Shown here one piece after another: positions 1 through 9,114 of a stretch of 64,000 bases of DNA. The notes under the pieces are model-generated. The model worked only from the letters and a program-made list of their open reading frames with translations. It made no database searches and was not told the DNA's origin. The DNA comes from Streptomyces humidus (GTDB lineage: Bacteria > Actinomycetota > Actinomycetes > Streptomycetales > Streptomycetaceae). Numbering within the stretch: position 1 is the first letter of the stretch; each line of letters begins with the position of its first letter. The stretch is taken from positions 62,001 to 126,000 of the forward strand of contig NZ_BMTL01000018.1 of the NCBI RefSeq assembly GCF_014649655.1. The letters are read 5' to 3'. Made by a program: the position numbers and the translations under genes.

Positions 1-391
1 GGCCTTGGCCGAGCGGCCGGGCCGGCGCCCAGCATCGGATGATGTCGCGCACCGAGACGATGCCGGCCGGCCCGTGGTGGTCGAGGACGATCAGATGGCG
101 GAAGCCGCCGTGGGCCATCGCCCGGGCCGCCTCCTCCAGGGTCCACGTGGGGGCGGCGAAGACGACCTCGTCCGTGGTGTGGGCGTGGGTGCGTTCTTCG
201 TCCGGGTCCTGGCCGAGGCCCACGGAGTCGAGGATGTCCCGCTCGGTGAGGATGCCGATGCCGCCGGCGTCCGGGTCCAGGACGACGGCCGCGCCGACGC
301 GACGGGCGGACATCAGGGCCGCGGCCTGGCGGAGGGTGTGAGCGGGGCCGATGGTGAGGATCATCGTGGTCATGGCGTCACGGACGAGCAT
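1..391 (-). CDS. CBS-domain protein, truncated by the window edge
   Basis: Reading leftward from ATG at 391, the frame stays open to base 1, so only the first 130 residues are present. Two CBS motifs are visible: residues 1-55 (RDAMTT, then VLDPDAGGIGILTERDIL) and residues 70-125 (HLIVLDHHGPAGIVSVRDII). Paired CBS motifs normally fold as a Bateman module that binds adenine nucleotides and acts as an energy or redox sensor. A strong ribosome-binding site (AGGAGG) lies 8-9 bases before the ATG. Small stand-alone CBS proteins are common in streptomycetes; the true length and partner cannot be seen. Confidence 0.85.
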   Translation of the reverse strand, partial: MLVRDAMTTMILTIGPAHTLRQAAALMSARRVGAAVVLDPDAGGIGILTERDILDSVGLGQDPDEERTHAHTTDEVVFAAPTWTLEEAARAMAHGGFRHLIVLDHHGPAGIVSVRDIIRCWAPARPLGQG

Positions 392-434
392 GGCTGGAGC
401 CACCTCCTGGGAATCCACGGCACGCGTGCGGGGA

Positions 435-450
435 TTCACAAGTTCACAAG
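435..450. repeat. Tandem 8-bp repeat in the CBS gene promoter region
   Basis: Two perfect head-to-tail copies of TTCACAAG lie 44-59 bases upstream of the CBS start codon. The position fits a regulator-binding site or core promoter element, but no known operator was recognised. Confidence 0.4.
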
Positions 451-551
451 TAGGGGTGCTGTCAGCGTGACAGGTAAAGCAGGGGTCAACAAGAGGGCGC
501 GCGCGTCCAATTGAGGGCGCACGCGCTCATCTGTCGTGCTTACGGGCGCCT

Positions 552-1352
552 TCAGTAGCGCTGGTTGAGATGGTCCAGCAGGTGGTCGTGGAGCAGGCCG
601 TTGGACGCGGCCGCGTTGCCGCTGTGCGGGCCCGGACGCCCGTCGAGGCCCGTGAACACGCCGCCGGCCTCCGTCACCACGATCGCCGTGGCCGCCATGT
701 CCCACAGGGAGAGCTCCGGTTCGGCGCACATGTCGATCGAGCCCTCGGCGACCATCATGTACGGCCAGAAGTCGCCGTACGCGCGCGTGCGCCACACCGC
801 ACGGGTGAGGTCCAGGAAGCCGTTGAGACGTCCCCGCTCCTCCCAGCCGCCGAGCGAGGAGTAGGCGAAGGAGGCGTCCGAGAGCTCCGAGACGCGGGAG
901 ACGTGCAGCCGGGTCGCTGCGGACAGACTGCGGCCGCTGTAGGCCCCGTGTCCCTTCGCGGCCCACCAGCGGCGGCCCAGCGCGGGCGCCGAGACGACGC
1001 CGACGACGGGCTGGAAGCCGCTCTCCCCCGCCTCCATCAGCGAGATGAGGGTGGCCCACACGGGAACGCCCCGCACATAGTTCTTCGTGCCGTCGATCGG
1101 GTCGATCACCCAGCGGCGCGGGCCGGTGCCCTCGACTCCGTACTCCTCGCCCAGCACCGCGTCCCGGGGCCGGGCCCGCTGCAGCTGGCCGCGGATGAGT
1201 TCCTCGGCGGCCTTGTCGGCCTCGCTCACCGGGGTCATGTCCGGTTTCGTCTCGACCTTGAGGTCGAGGGCCTTGAAACGGTCCATGGTCCCGGCATCGG
1301 CGGCGTCCGCGAGGACGTGCGCGAGTCGGAGATCGTCGAGGTAGTCCGCCAT
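552..1352 (-). CDS. hisN: Histidinol-phosphatase / inositol-monophosphatase family enzyme
   Basis: A 266-residue member of the Mg2+-dependent inositol-monophosphatase superfamily. The metal-binding signature WVIDPIDGTKNY is present near residue 90 with the upstream EEYG acid pair, and the C-terminal signature LSLWDMAAT completes the active site. Actinobacterial proteins of this type act as histidinol-phosphate phosphatase in histidine biosynthesis, which is the favoured call; a general inositol or sugar phosphatase is the alternative. The ATG at 1352 was chosen because the family begins close to this point. The open frame continues far upstream but that part is the antisense of the TetR gene. 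It is divergent from the TetR gene. Confidence 0.8.
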   Translation of the reverse strand: MADYLDDLRLAHVLADAADAGTMDRFKALDLKVETKPDMTPVSEADKAAEELIRGQLQRARPRDAVLGEEYGVEGTGPRRWVIDPIDGTKNYVRGVPVWATLISLMEAGESGFQPVVGVVSAPALGRRWWAAKGHGAYSGRSLSAATRLHVSRVSELSDASFAYSSLGGWEERGRLNGFLDLTRAVWRTRAYGDFWPYMMVAEGSIDMCAEPELSLWDMAATAIVVTEAGGVFTGLDGRPGPHSGNAAASNGLLHDHLLDHLNQRY

Positions 1353-1539
1353 GGGACGAACCGTATCGGGCAGAGGCGAACCGGGGCCACAGGGGACCGC
1401 GAGACGGACGGTCCGCGAGGGGCGGCCGCGCCACCGGCGGACGGTCCGGCGACCGCCCCGGTCCGGCCGCGAACCCTTGACAGTGCTCCCTCGCGCGTCA
1501 AACCTGGGGCGCAGAGCCGCTCGCTCCCGGGAGGCGACG

Positions 1540-2193
1540 ATGCCTGCAGCGCGGGAATCCCTACTGGACGCCGCCTTCGAGGCGCTTGCGCTACGGCCGT
1601 GGGCCCAGGTGCGCATGGTGGACGTCGCCGTGACGGCCGGGGTGTCCCGGCAGACGCTGTACAACGAGTTCGGCAGCAAGGAGGGCCTGGCGAGAGCACT
1701 GGTCCGGCGCGAGGCCGACGGGTACCTCGCCGGGGTCGACCGGGCGCTCGCCGGGCACGGCGACGCCCGGGACAGGCTCACCGCCGCCGCCGAGTGGACC
1801 GTCTCGGCCGCCCGCGACAACGTGCTCGTGCGGGCCGTCCTCACCGGCTTCTGGAGCGAGCGTCTGCCCACGCCGACGCTCTCGGCGGTCCCGTCCTCCT
1901 CCGCCGTCCCGGCGCAGCGGCGGGCGGACGGGCCGCTGCCCTCGCCCGGCGATCTGGTGGGAGCCGTCCGCGACCGGGCGGTGGCCGTGTTCTCCGGGCC
2001 CGGCGCCGTCCGGGCCGACGCCGCCGAACTGGCCCGCTGCTGCGAACTCGCCGTCCGCCTCGCCCTGTCCTGCGTGGCTGCGCCGCCGCCGGGCGAGGAC
2101 GGGGTGGCGGATCTGGTGCGCGGGGCCCTGCACCGGCGCCTCCGGAGCCAGGGGCCGCCCGCCGGACCGGGACCCGACCCCACGGGTCGGTGA
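1540..2193 (+). CDS. TetR-family transcriptional regulator
   Basis: A 217-residue protein with an N-terminal helix-turn-helix (residues 1-50; VAVTAGVSRQTLYNEFGSKE is the recognition segment) and an alpha-helical ligand domain behind it. Start is ATG 1540, preceded by GGGAGG. It is divergent from hisN and convergent with the SMR exporter gene, whose stop is only 2 bases away. TetR proteins usually repress neighbouring transporter or enzyme genes; target and ligand are not visible. Confidence 0.85.
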   Translation: MPAARESLLDAAFEALALRPWAQVRMVDVAVTAGVSRQTLYNEFGSKEGLARALVRREADGYLAGVDRALAGHGDARDRLTAAAEWTVSAARDNVLVRAVLTGFWSERLPTPTLSAVPSSSAVPAQRRADGPLPSPGDLVGAVRDRAVAVFSGPGAVRADAAELARCCELAVRLALSCVAAPPPGEDGVADLVRGALHRRLRSQGPPAGPGPDPTGR

Positions 2194-2195
2194 CC

Positions 2196-2519
2196 CTAGT
2201 GAGCCGACCCCGACAGCTGCAGCCCGATCACCCCTGTGATCACCAGGCTGATCGAGACGATCTTCAGGGCCGACACCAGGTCGCCGAGGAAGACCATGCC
2301 GTAGATCGCGGTGCCGGCCGCGCCGATGCCCGTCCACACGGCGTAGGCGGGGCCGACGTCCAGCTTCTTCAGAGAGAGCGTCAGCAGGCCGAAGCTGCCC
2401 AGCGCGAAGGCACAGAAGGCGACGGTCGGCCAGAGCCGGGTGAAACCGTGCGACAGCTTGAGGCAGACGGCGAAACCGGTTTCGAGCAGTCCGGCCACGA
2501 CTACCAGCAGCCACGCCAT
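2196..2519 (-). CDS. Small multidrug resistance family exporter, Gdx/SugE type
   Basis: A 107-residue protein with four predicted transmembrane helices, the usual SMR size. The conserved membrane glutamate is in helix 1 (GLLETGFAV). The following KLSHGFTRLWPT and AYAVWTGIGAAG segments are typical of the SugE/Gdx branch, whose characterised members export guanidinium, rather than the QacE/EmrE drug branch. ATG 2519 is preceded by GGAGGG; an in-frame GTG at 2570 is less likely because it lies inside a hairpin. It is transcribed away from rsgA with about 100 bases between. Confidence 0.85.
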   Translation of the reverse strand: MAWLLVVVAGLLETGFAVCLKLSHGFTRLWPTVAFCAFALGSFGLLTLSLKKLDVGPAYAVWTGIGAAGTAIYGMVFLGDLVSALKIVSISLVITGVIGLQLSGSAH

Positions 2520-2546
2520 GTGCTGTCCCTCCGTTTGACCGGCCCG

Positions 2547-2579
2547 GTCCGGCTCGGTGCGATTATGCACTTGCCGGAC
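2547..2579 (-). promoter_or_regulatory. Nested hairpin in the leader of the SMR exporter gene
   Basis: On the gene strand an outer 7-bp stem (GTCCGGC with GCCGGAC) encloses an inner 4-bp stem (GTGC with GCAC) closing a six-base loop ATAATC. The structure lies 28-60 bases before the start codon. Gdx-type genes in many bacteria are preceded by guanidine riboswitches, but I do not see the ACGR loops of guanidine-II or a convincing guanidine-I core. Confidence 0.35.
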
Positions 2580-2627
2580 TCGGGGTCACGCAAACAACGC
2601 GGTGGTCAGTGGGCCGTTCGACGGGGG

Positions 2628-3638
2628 TCAGTCGCCTTCCGTGCGCTCCCGCGTGGACAGCAGCCGGCGCAGGGAGTACAGCCGTGCCGGGTCGGCGTGG
2701 CCCTCGGCCACCCACGCGTCCAGCGCGCAGTCCGGCTCGTCGTGACTGCACGCGCGCGGGCAGCCCTCGGTGCCCGGCACCAGGTCCGGGAAGGCGAGGA
2801 TCACCCGGGACGGGTCGACGTGGTGCAGGCCGAAGGAACGGATGCCCGGGGTGTCGATCACCCAGTCGTCCGTGCCCGCCAGCGGCAGGGCCAGCGCCGA
2901 GGTCGTGGTGTGGCGGCCGCGGCCGGTCACCGCGTTGACATGGCCGGTCACCCGCCGCCGCTCCAGCGGGACCAGCGCGTTGACCAGCGTCGTCTTTCCG
3001 ACGCCCGAGTGGCCGACGAACGCCGTGGTCCGCCCCACCAGCAGCTCGCGCACCCGCTCCGCCGCGCCGCCGTTCTCCAGCTCCTCACGGCTGGTGACGA
3101 CGTACGGGATGTCGAGGTGGCCGTACAGCTCCAGCAGCTTGTCCGGCGACGCCAGGTCCGACTTCGTCATGACCAGCAGCGGGGTCAGACCGCCGTCGAA
3201 CGCCGCCACCAGGCAGCGGTCGATCAGCCGCGGGCGCGGCTCGGGGTCGGCCAGGGCCGTGACCACGGCGAGCTGGTCGGCGTTGGCGACCACCACCCGC
3301 TCGTACGGGTCGTCGTCGTCCGCGGTGCGGCGCAGCACCGAGGTGCGCTCCGCGATGCGGACGATCCGGGCGAGGGTGTCCTTCTGGCCGGACAGATCGC
3401 CGACCAGGGCGACCCGGTCGCCCACCACCGCGGCCTTGCGGCCCAGTTCGCGGGCCTTCATCGCCAGGACGATCCGGTCGTCGACCAGACAGGTCAGCCG
3501 GCCCCGGTCGACGGTGAGGACCATGCCGTCGGCGGCGTCCTCGTGCTTGGGGCGGGTGTGCGTACGAGGCCGGCTGCCCTTGCGGTTGGGGCGGTTGCGG
3601 ATGTCGTCCTCGTCGGTGTGCTTGCCGTAGCGGCGCAT
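2628..3638 (-). CDS. rsgA: Ribosome small-subunit-dependent GTPase A
   Basis: A 336-residue circularly permuted GTPase that helps mature the 30S ribosomal subunit. An OB-fold-like N-terminal part (about 35-120) is followed by the permuted G domain, in which the TKSD motif (G4) precedes the P-loop GHSGVGKTTLVN and the switch DTPGIRSFG. The C-terminal zinc motif CPRACSHDEPDC is intact. It follows aroA on the same strand by 19 bases, so the two are probably cotranscribed. The ATG at 3638 was chosen because the longer open frame overlaps aroA. Confidence 0.93.
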   Translation of the reverse strand: MRRYGKHTDEDDIRNRPNRKGSRPRTHTRPKHEDAADGMVLTVDRGRLTCLVDDRIVLAMKARELGRKAAVVGDRVALVGDLSGQKDTLARIVRIAERTSVLRRTADDDDPYERVVVANADQLAVVTALADPEPRPRLIDRCLVAAFDGGLTPLLVMTKSDLASPDKLLELYGHLDIPYVVTSREELENGGAAERVRELLVGRTTAFVGHSGVGKTTLVNALVPLERRRVTGHVNAVTGRGRHTTTSALALPLAGTDDWVIDTPGIRSFGLHHVDPSRVILAFPDLVPGTEGCPRACSHDEPDCALDAWVAEGHADPARLYSLRRLLSTRERTEGD

Positions 3639-3657
3639 GTGTGATTCCTGCCGTCTC

Positions 3658-4998
3658 TTATACCCCGAGCATCCCGGTCCACAGTTCCGGGAAGTCCGGC
3701 AGGGTCTTCGCCGTCGTCGCCACGTTCTCGATCCGCACGCCCTCCACGGCCAGGCCGATGATCGCACCGGCCGTGGCCATGCGGTGGTCGTCGTAGGTGC
3801 GGAAGATCCCGCCGTGCAGTCGGCGCGGACGGATGTGCAGGCCGTCGGCGGTTTCCGTGACGTCGCCGCCGAGCTCGTTGATCTCCTTGGTCAGCGCGGC
3901 CAGCCGGTCCGTCTCGTGCAGGCGCAGATGGGACACGCCCCGCAGGGTGGACGGGGAGTCCGCGAGGGCGGCTACCGCGGCGATGCCCGGGGTCAGCTCG
4001 CCGACGTCGGCCAGGTCGACGTCGATGCCGTGGATCGAGCCCGAGCCCGTGAAGACCAGCCCGTAGTCGGCCAGTTCGCAGGAACCGCCCATCTCGGTGA
4101 AGATCTCGCGCAGCCGGTCACCCGGCTGGGTGGTGTGGGCCGGCCAGTCCGGGATCAGCACCCGGCCGCCCGTCACCAGCGCCGCCGCCAGGAACGGCTG
4201 GGCGTTGGACAGGTCCGGCTCGATCGTCAGGTCCCGGCCCAGCAGGGCGCCCGGGGTGACCCGCCAGACGTTCGGCTCGCCGCCCGACTCCGGGCTGTCC
4301 ACCTGGGCGCCCACCGCGCGCAGCATGTCCACCGTCATCCGGATGTGCGGCGCCGACGGCAGCGAGGCGCCGACGTGCCGGACCTCCACGCCCTGGTTGA
4401 AGCGCGGCGCGGAGAGCAGCAGGGCCGACACGAACTGCGACGACGAGGAGGCGTCGATCTCCACCGTGCCGCCGTCCAGCCCGCCCGAGCCGTGCACGGT
4501 CAGCGGGAGCGCGCCGCGGTCGTCGTCGTCGATGCGCGCGCCGAGGGCGCGCAGCGCGTCGATGACGCCGTTCAGGGGACGCTCGTACGCGCGCGGGTCG
4601 CCGTCGAAGCGGATGGGGCCGTCGGCGAGGGCGGCGACCGGCGGCAGGAAGCGCATCACCGTGCCGGCGTTGCCGACGTCGACGGTGGCGGGTCCGCGCA
4701 GCCCCGCGGGCAGGACGCGCCAGGCTTCGCCTGCGCGGTCCTGGCCCGCCGCCACGGAGGAGCTCGAGGAGACCGTCTCCTCGATGCCGACGCCCATCTC
4801 GCGCAGCGCGGCCGCCATCAGCAGGGTGTCCCGGGAGCGGAGCGGGCGGCGCAGCCAGCCGGGCTCGGAGGCGAGCGAGGCGAGGACGAGGGCACGGTTG
4901 GTGACGGACTTCGACCCCGGCACGTGGACCGTCGCGTCGACGGCCTCGCTCGCGTGCGGGGCGGGCCAGAGGGCGGTGTGGGCGGGGTTCACGGGCAT
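3658..4998 (-). CDS. aroA: 3-phosphoshikimate 1-carboxyvinyltransferase (EPSP synthase)
   Basis: A 446-residue enzyme transferring enolpyruvyl from PEP to shikimate-3-phosphate in the chorismate pathway. Family signatures are present: PGSKSVTNRAL near residue 28, GNAGTVMRFLPP, and the C-terminal DDHRMA segment. Length fits the family. It is the first gene of an aroA-rsgA unit; the pairing is common in actinobacteria although no functional link is obvious. Confidence 0.95.
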   Translation of the reverse strand: MPVNPAHTALWPAPHASEAVDATVHVPGSKSVTNRALVLASLASEPGWLRRPLRSRDTLLMAAALREMGVGIEETVSSSSSVAAGQDRAGEAWRVLPAGLRGPATVDVGNAGTVMRFLPPVAALADGPIRFDGDPRAYERPLNGVIDALRALGARIDDDDRGALPLTVHGSGGLDGGTVEIDASSSSQFVSALLLSAPRFNQGVEVRHVGASLPSAPHIRMTVDMLRAVGAQVDSPESGGEPNVWRVTPGALLGRDLTIEPDLSNAQPFLAAALVTGGRVLIPDWPAHTTQPGDRLREIFTEMGGSCELADYGLVFTGSGSIHGIDVDLADVGELTPGIAAVAALADSPSTLRGVSHLRLHETDRLAALTKEINELGGDVTETADGLHIRPRRLHGGIFRTYDDHRMATAGAIIGLAVEGVRIENVATTAKTLPDFPELWTGMLGV

Positions 4999-5126
4999 GC
5001 GCCCACTTTAGTCCGCGGCCGGGATCCGGGTGCGTCGCCGTCCGGCCCGCCCGCGCCTTGCGACCGGCCCCCGGAGGCCGGCCCTGCGGCCCCGGCCCGC
5101 GCCCTCGGAGGCCGTATCCGGGCCGG

Positions 5127-5849
5127 TCACAGCCCGAGCAGCCACCGGCCGCCGCCGAGCAGCGCGCACAGGCTCACCGCGTGGAACAGGAACAGCCACA
5201 GACCGGCCGGCACATGGGTCAGACGGGACAGCTGGTCCGCGTCCGAGTCGCCCGCGCCGCCGCGCGAGCGCTTCGCCTGGAGCTCGAAGGCGGGCCGTAC
5301 GCCGCCCAGCAGCAGGAACCACACCACGGCGTACGCGAAGGCCGCCTGCACCTGGGGGCCGGCCAGCCAGGACACCAGCAGGAAGGCGCCGCCGGTGAGG
5401 ACGACGGTCAGGGCGCCGTACGCGTTGCGGATCATCACCAGCATCGCCAGCAGCAGCGCGGTCGCCGCCCAGAGCAGCAAGGTGATGCGGCCGGCGCCCA
5501 GGAGGGCCGCGCCGCCCAGGCCGAGCAGCGGGGGAGCGGTGTAGCCGGCCGCCGCGGTGAGGATCATGCCGAGGCCGTGCGGCTTGCCCCGGCTGACGGT
5601 CAGGCCGCTGGTGTCGGAGTGCAGCCGTATCCCGGTCAACTGGCGCCCGGTCAACAGCGCGACCAGGCCGTGGCCGCCCTCGTGGGCGATGGTGATGGCG
5701 TTGCGGGAGAGCCGCCACAGGCTGTGCGGTACGACGACCGCGAGGGCCGCCACCGCCGTGGCGATCACCACCCACAGGTCGGGGTCGGACTGGGTGCCGA
5801 CGAGGCGGCCCCACAGGTCGGGCAGCGCGAGGGCGGCGGTGCTCTCCAT
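5127..5849 (-). CDS. M50B-like membrane zinc metallopeptidase
   Basis: A 240-residue integral membrane protein with about six hydrophobic segments. The zinc-binding motif HEGGH sits at the end of a membrane segment (ITIAHEGGHGLVALLTG, about residues 48-64), the HExxH variant typical of the M50B-like group of site-2-protease relatives. ATG 5849 is used because GGGAG lies about 10 bases upstream; the open frame extends further without support. It is divergent from the mannanase gene. The substrate is unknown. Confidence 0.8.
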   Translation of the reverse strand: MESTAALALPDLWGRLVGTQSDPDLWVVIATAVAALAVVVPHSLWRLSRNAITIAHEGGHGLVALLTGRQLTGIRLHSDTSGLTVSRGKPHGLGMILTAAAGYTAPPLLGLGGAALLGAGRITLLLWAATALLLAMLVMIRNAYGALTVVLTGGAFLLVSWLAGPQVQAAFAYAVVWFLLLGGVRPAFELQAKRSRGGAGDSDADQLSRLTHVPAGLWLFLFHAVSLCALLGGGRWLLGL

Positions 5850-6131
5850 GATCTCGGGTGGCTCCCGTTCTCTCCGAGGAAGCTGGCAGTGTGGCACGTA
5901 TGTGCGGACGGTGTCTGAGACGCCGATGCGACAGAGATCGTTCCTGACGGCCATGGGGCAGGCCGCAGCCGTGGCGGGCCCGGGTCCCCCCCCGGAGCCT
6001 TTTCTTTTTCTTCAACCTCTAGTCGAATAGCGCCACTTGACCCACCCGTGTGCCGTGCGTCGCGGAGGTCCCCGACCAGGACCCGCTTTTCCGGGGCCGT
6101 GTGAGCGCCGCCCCCGTCGAAGGAGACGCAC

Positions 6132-8117
6132 ATGCCCGGTTCCCCCCTGAAGCGCCGCGCGGTCCTCCTCGGCGCGGCGGCCGTCGTGGCCGCCGGCGCC
6201 GGGACCGCGGCGGCCGCCGGCCCGCCGACGCCGGTCCGGATCGCCGACGACAGGGCGACCCCCGCAACCCGCGCGCTGTTCGCGTACCTGAGGCGACGGC
6301 AGGGCGACGGCATCCTCTTCGGCCACCAGCACGATCTGACCTACGGCTTCACCTTCACCCACCCCGACGGCAGGGCGTCCGACACCCTTGCCGCCGTGGG
6401 CGACCATCCCGCGGTGTTCGGCTGGGACACCCTCGTCCTCGACGGCGACGAGCGCCCCGGCGCCGAGGACGCGGGCGAAGCCGAGAACATCGCCGCGCTC
6501 AGCCGGTGCATCCGGCAGGGAGACGCGCGCGGCGGGATCAACACCCTCACCGCCCACCTGCCGAACTTCGTCACCGGAGGGAACTTCTACGACACCAGGG
6601 GCGCAGTGGTCGGCCGCATCCTCCCCGGAGGCGCACGGCACGCCGACTTCAACGCCTTCCTCGACCGCGTCGCGAAGGCGGTCAAGGGCGCGCGGCGACC
6701 CGACGGCACCGCGATCCCCGTCGTCTTCCGCCCCTTCCACGAGAACAACGGAGCCTGGTTCTGGTGGGGCGCCGGCCACACCACCCCGGGCGAGTTCGTC
6801 GAGCTGTACCGGTACACCGTCGAGTACCTGCGCGACACCAGGAACGTCCACAACCTGCTCTACGCCTACTCGCCCAACTCCTCATTCGGTGGCGACCCCA
6901 CCGGCTACCTGAGGACCTACCCCGGCGACCGCTTCGTCGACGTCCTCGGCTACGACTCCTACGACGAGGGCGCCGGACCGGCCCCATGGTCGGACGGCCT
7001 GGTGACGGACCTGGCGATGGTGGTCCGGCTGGCCCGGGAGCGGGGCAAGGCCGCCGCCCTCACGGAGTTCGGGGAGAGCGGCACCGAGGTGCGCGACCCG
7101 CAGTGGTTCACCCGGCTGCTGCGGGCGCTCACGGCGGACCCGGTGGCCCGGCAGGTGGCGTACATGCTCACCTGGGCCAACTTCGGAGGCGCCAAGCGCG
7201 CCTACGTGCCGTACCCGGGCCATGTCCTGCTGCCGGACTTCGTCGCGTTCCACCGGGATCCCCGCACCCTGTTCGCGGCCGACCTGCGGGGGGTGTACTC
7301 CGCTCGCACCACGGCGGTCGCCAATGCCCCCTTCCTGCACCTCGTGACCCCCACGGACCGACAGCGCGTGTCGGCCTCCCGGACCGCCGTCCGGGTCCGG
7401 GTCACGCCCGCGCGGGCGAGCCGGGTCGCCTTCCGCGTGAACGGCGGACGCGCGCGACCGCTGTGCCTCGACGCCGACGGCCTCTACTCGGGCGACTGGA
7501 CGATCGACCCGTCCTCGGCGGCCGGCGGTTCGGCGACCGTCACCGTGAGCGCGCGGGTCGACGGCCGTACGCTCACCGACTCGGCCCTGGTGCTCCTGGG
7601 CGAGGTCACGCCCCCGCCGGCCGGCCGGGTCGACGACTTCGAGGGATACGCCGGGGACGACACCGCCCTGAGCGGCGCTTACACCCACGTCAACTCCCAC
7701 ACCATCACCCTGTCGTCCGACCACAGGGCCTCGGGCTCCTACGGCCTGGCCTATGCGTACGACTTCACCGGCGCCGAGTACACGAGCATCGGCAGACCGC
7801 TCGTCGCGGACTGGTCCGGCTTCACCTCCCTCGCGCTGTGGCTGAAAGGCGACGGTTCCGGGAACGCCGCGGCGCTGCAGATCGTCGCCGGCGGCGTCTA
7901 CTTCTGGTACCAGGTCCCGCTGGACGACACCCACGGGCAGGAGGTCAGGATCCCCTTCCGGGAGTTCGCACCGGCCCCCTGGGACACCGCGAACGAGGGG
8001 GCTGCGCTCGACGCGGCCCGTCTCACCGAGGTGACGGAGTTCAACCTGTACCTCGGCCGTGGAAGCGGCGGGGCGACCCGGGGCGTCGTCCACGTGGACG
8101 ACATCAGGGCGGAGTGA
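6132..8117 (+). CDS. Secreted GH26 beta-mannanase with C-terminal carbohydrate-binding module
   Basis: A 661-residue exported enzyme. Residues 1-30 form a twin-arginine-like signal peptide (KRRAVLLG followed by an Ala-rich hydrophobic stretch). The GH26 catalytic domain spans roughly 35-380: the acid/base glutamate is in FRPFHENNGAWFWWG and the nucleophile in ALTEFGES. A linker-like beta domain (about 385-495) is followed by a C-terminal jelly-roll-type region (DDFEGYAGDDTALSG to the end) resembling mannan-binding CBMs. Start is ATG 6132 after AGGAG. Likely role is extracellular breakdown of plant mannan. It stands alone, without a transporter beside it. Confidence 0.88.
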   Translation: MPGSPLKRRAVLLGAAAVVAAGAGTAAAAGPPTPVRIADDRATPATRALFAYLRRRQGDGILFGHQHDLTYGFTFTHPDGRASDTLAAVGDHPAVFGWDTLVLDGDERPGAEDAGEAENIAALSRCIRQGDARGGINTLTAHLPNFVTGGNFYDTRGAVVGRILPGGARHADFNAFLDRVAKAVKGARRPDGTAIPVVFRPFHENNGAWFWWGAGHTTPGEFVELYRYTVEYLRDTRNVHNLLYAYSPNSSFGGDPTGYLRTYPGDRFVDVLGYDSYDEGAGPAPWSDGLVTDLAMVVRLARERGKAAALTEFGESGTEVRDPQWFTRLLRALTADPVARQVAYMLTWANFGGAKRAYVPYPGHVLLPDFVAFHRDPRTLFAADLRGVYSARTTAVANAPFLHLVTPTDRQRVSASRTAVRVRVTPARASRVAFRVNGGRARPLCLDADGLYSGDWTIDPSSAAGGSATVTVSARVDGRTLTDSALVLLGEVTPPPAGRVDDFEGYAGDDTALSGAYTHVNSHTITLSSDHRASGSYGLAYAYDFTGAEYTSIGRPLVADWSGFTSLALWLKGDGSGNAAALQIVAGGVYFWYQVPLDDTHGQEVRIPFREFAPAPWDTANEGAALDAARLTEVTEFNLYLGRGSGGATRGVVHVDDIRAE

Positions 8118-8297
8118 CGGCCCCGGAGACCGTGCGTCCATGGTCACCGGCAAGGCGCGGTCGCAACCGGACCGGCACCGCGCTCGGCGGCGGTCTGCCA
8201 CTCTTGGACGTGTCCCCGGCGCGGGGCACAGGGTTCCGACTCAGGCGCCAAGACCGGGCGTTGTCATGCGTTCCCGCAGTTCGGAGGGGTGTTGCTC

Positions 8298-9113
8298 ATG
8301 TGTGGCCGGTATGCGGCGAGTCGCGGGCCCGAGGATCTCGCCGGGACCTTCGGGATCGAGAAGTGGGAGCCCGAGGAGACCCTGGAGCCCGATTACAACG
8401 TGGCGCCGACCAAGGAGGTCCACGCCGTCCTGGACCGACCCCTGAAGGACGCCGACGACAGGCGCCCGGTTCGCCAGCTGCGCAGGCTGAAGTGGGGACT
8501 GGTCCCGTCCTGGTCGAAGACGCCCGAGGGCGGGGCGCGGATGATCAACGCCCGCGCCGAGACCGTCCACGAGAAGCCCTCGTACCGGCGGGCCTTCACC
8601 GCCAGGCGCTGCATCCTGCCCGCCGACGGTTACTACGAGTGGGTCACCGGCGTCCAGGAGCGGGACCTGGAGGTGGAGGGGAAGAAGAAGCGGCCCCGCA
8701 AGCAGCCCTACTTCGTGCTCCTGGCCGACGGCTCGGTCTTCGCCATGGCGGGCCTGTACGAGTTCTGGCGGGACCGGACCCTGCCCGACGACCACCCGCA
8801 GGCCTGGTGGGCGACCTGCTCGGTGATCACCACCGAGGCCGAGACGACCCCGCTCGCCGTGGCCCCCGCCGAAGGGCCGCGCTCCCTCGCCGACATCCAC
8901 CCCCGGATGCCGCTGATGCTCACCCCCGACCGCTGGGACGCCTGGCTCGACCCGGCGCACACGGACGTCGACGACCTGCGCTCCCTCCTCGCCCCGCCGC
9001 CGGCCGGGCTGATGCGGGCCTACCCGGTGTCCACGGCCGTCAGCAACGTCCGCAACAACGGGCCGGAGCTGCTGAAGGAGCTGGAAGGGCCCGAGGAGGG
9101 CACACTCTTCTGA
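8298..9113 (+). CDS. SRAP-domain (HMCES/YedK-type) abasic-site protein
   Basis: A 271-residue protein that, by family, forms a covalent thiazolidine link to abasic sites in single-stranded DNA through its N-terminal cysteine and shields them. ATG 8298 was chosen over the in-frame GTG at 8289 because the catalytic Cys must be residue 2 (MCGRY) after Met removal; GGAGGGG lies 8 bases upstream. Further SRAP signatures are MINARAETV, RRCILPADGYYEW and HPRMPLML. It is followed by a translationally coupled hydrolase gene. Confidence 0.92.
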   Translation: MCGRYAASRGPEDLAGTFGIEKWEPEETLEPDYNVAPTKEVHAVLDRPLKDADDRRPVRQLRRLKWGLVPSWSKTPEGGARMINARAETVHEKPSYRRAFTARRCILPADGYYEWVTGVQERDLEVEGKKKRPRKQPYFVLLADGSVFAMAGLYEFWRDRTLPDDHPQAWWATCSVITTEAETTPLAVAPAEGPRSLADIHPRMPLMLTPDRWDAWLDPAHTDVDDLRSLLAPPPAGLMRAYPVSTAVSNVRNNGPELLKELEGPEEGTLF

Positions 9114-9114
9114 T

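Noticed and set aside
570..3644. 1024-codon open frame on the plus strand
   Set aside because: It is antisense to hisN, the SMR exporter gene and rsgA and crosses the TetR gene out of frame; those genes have clear motifs.
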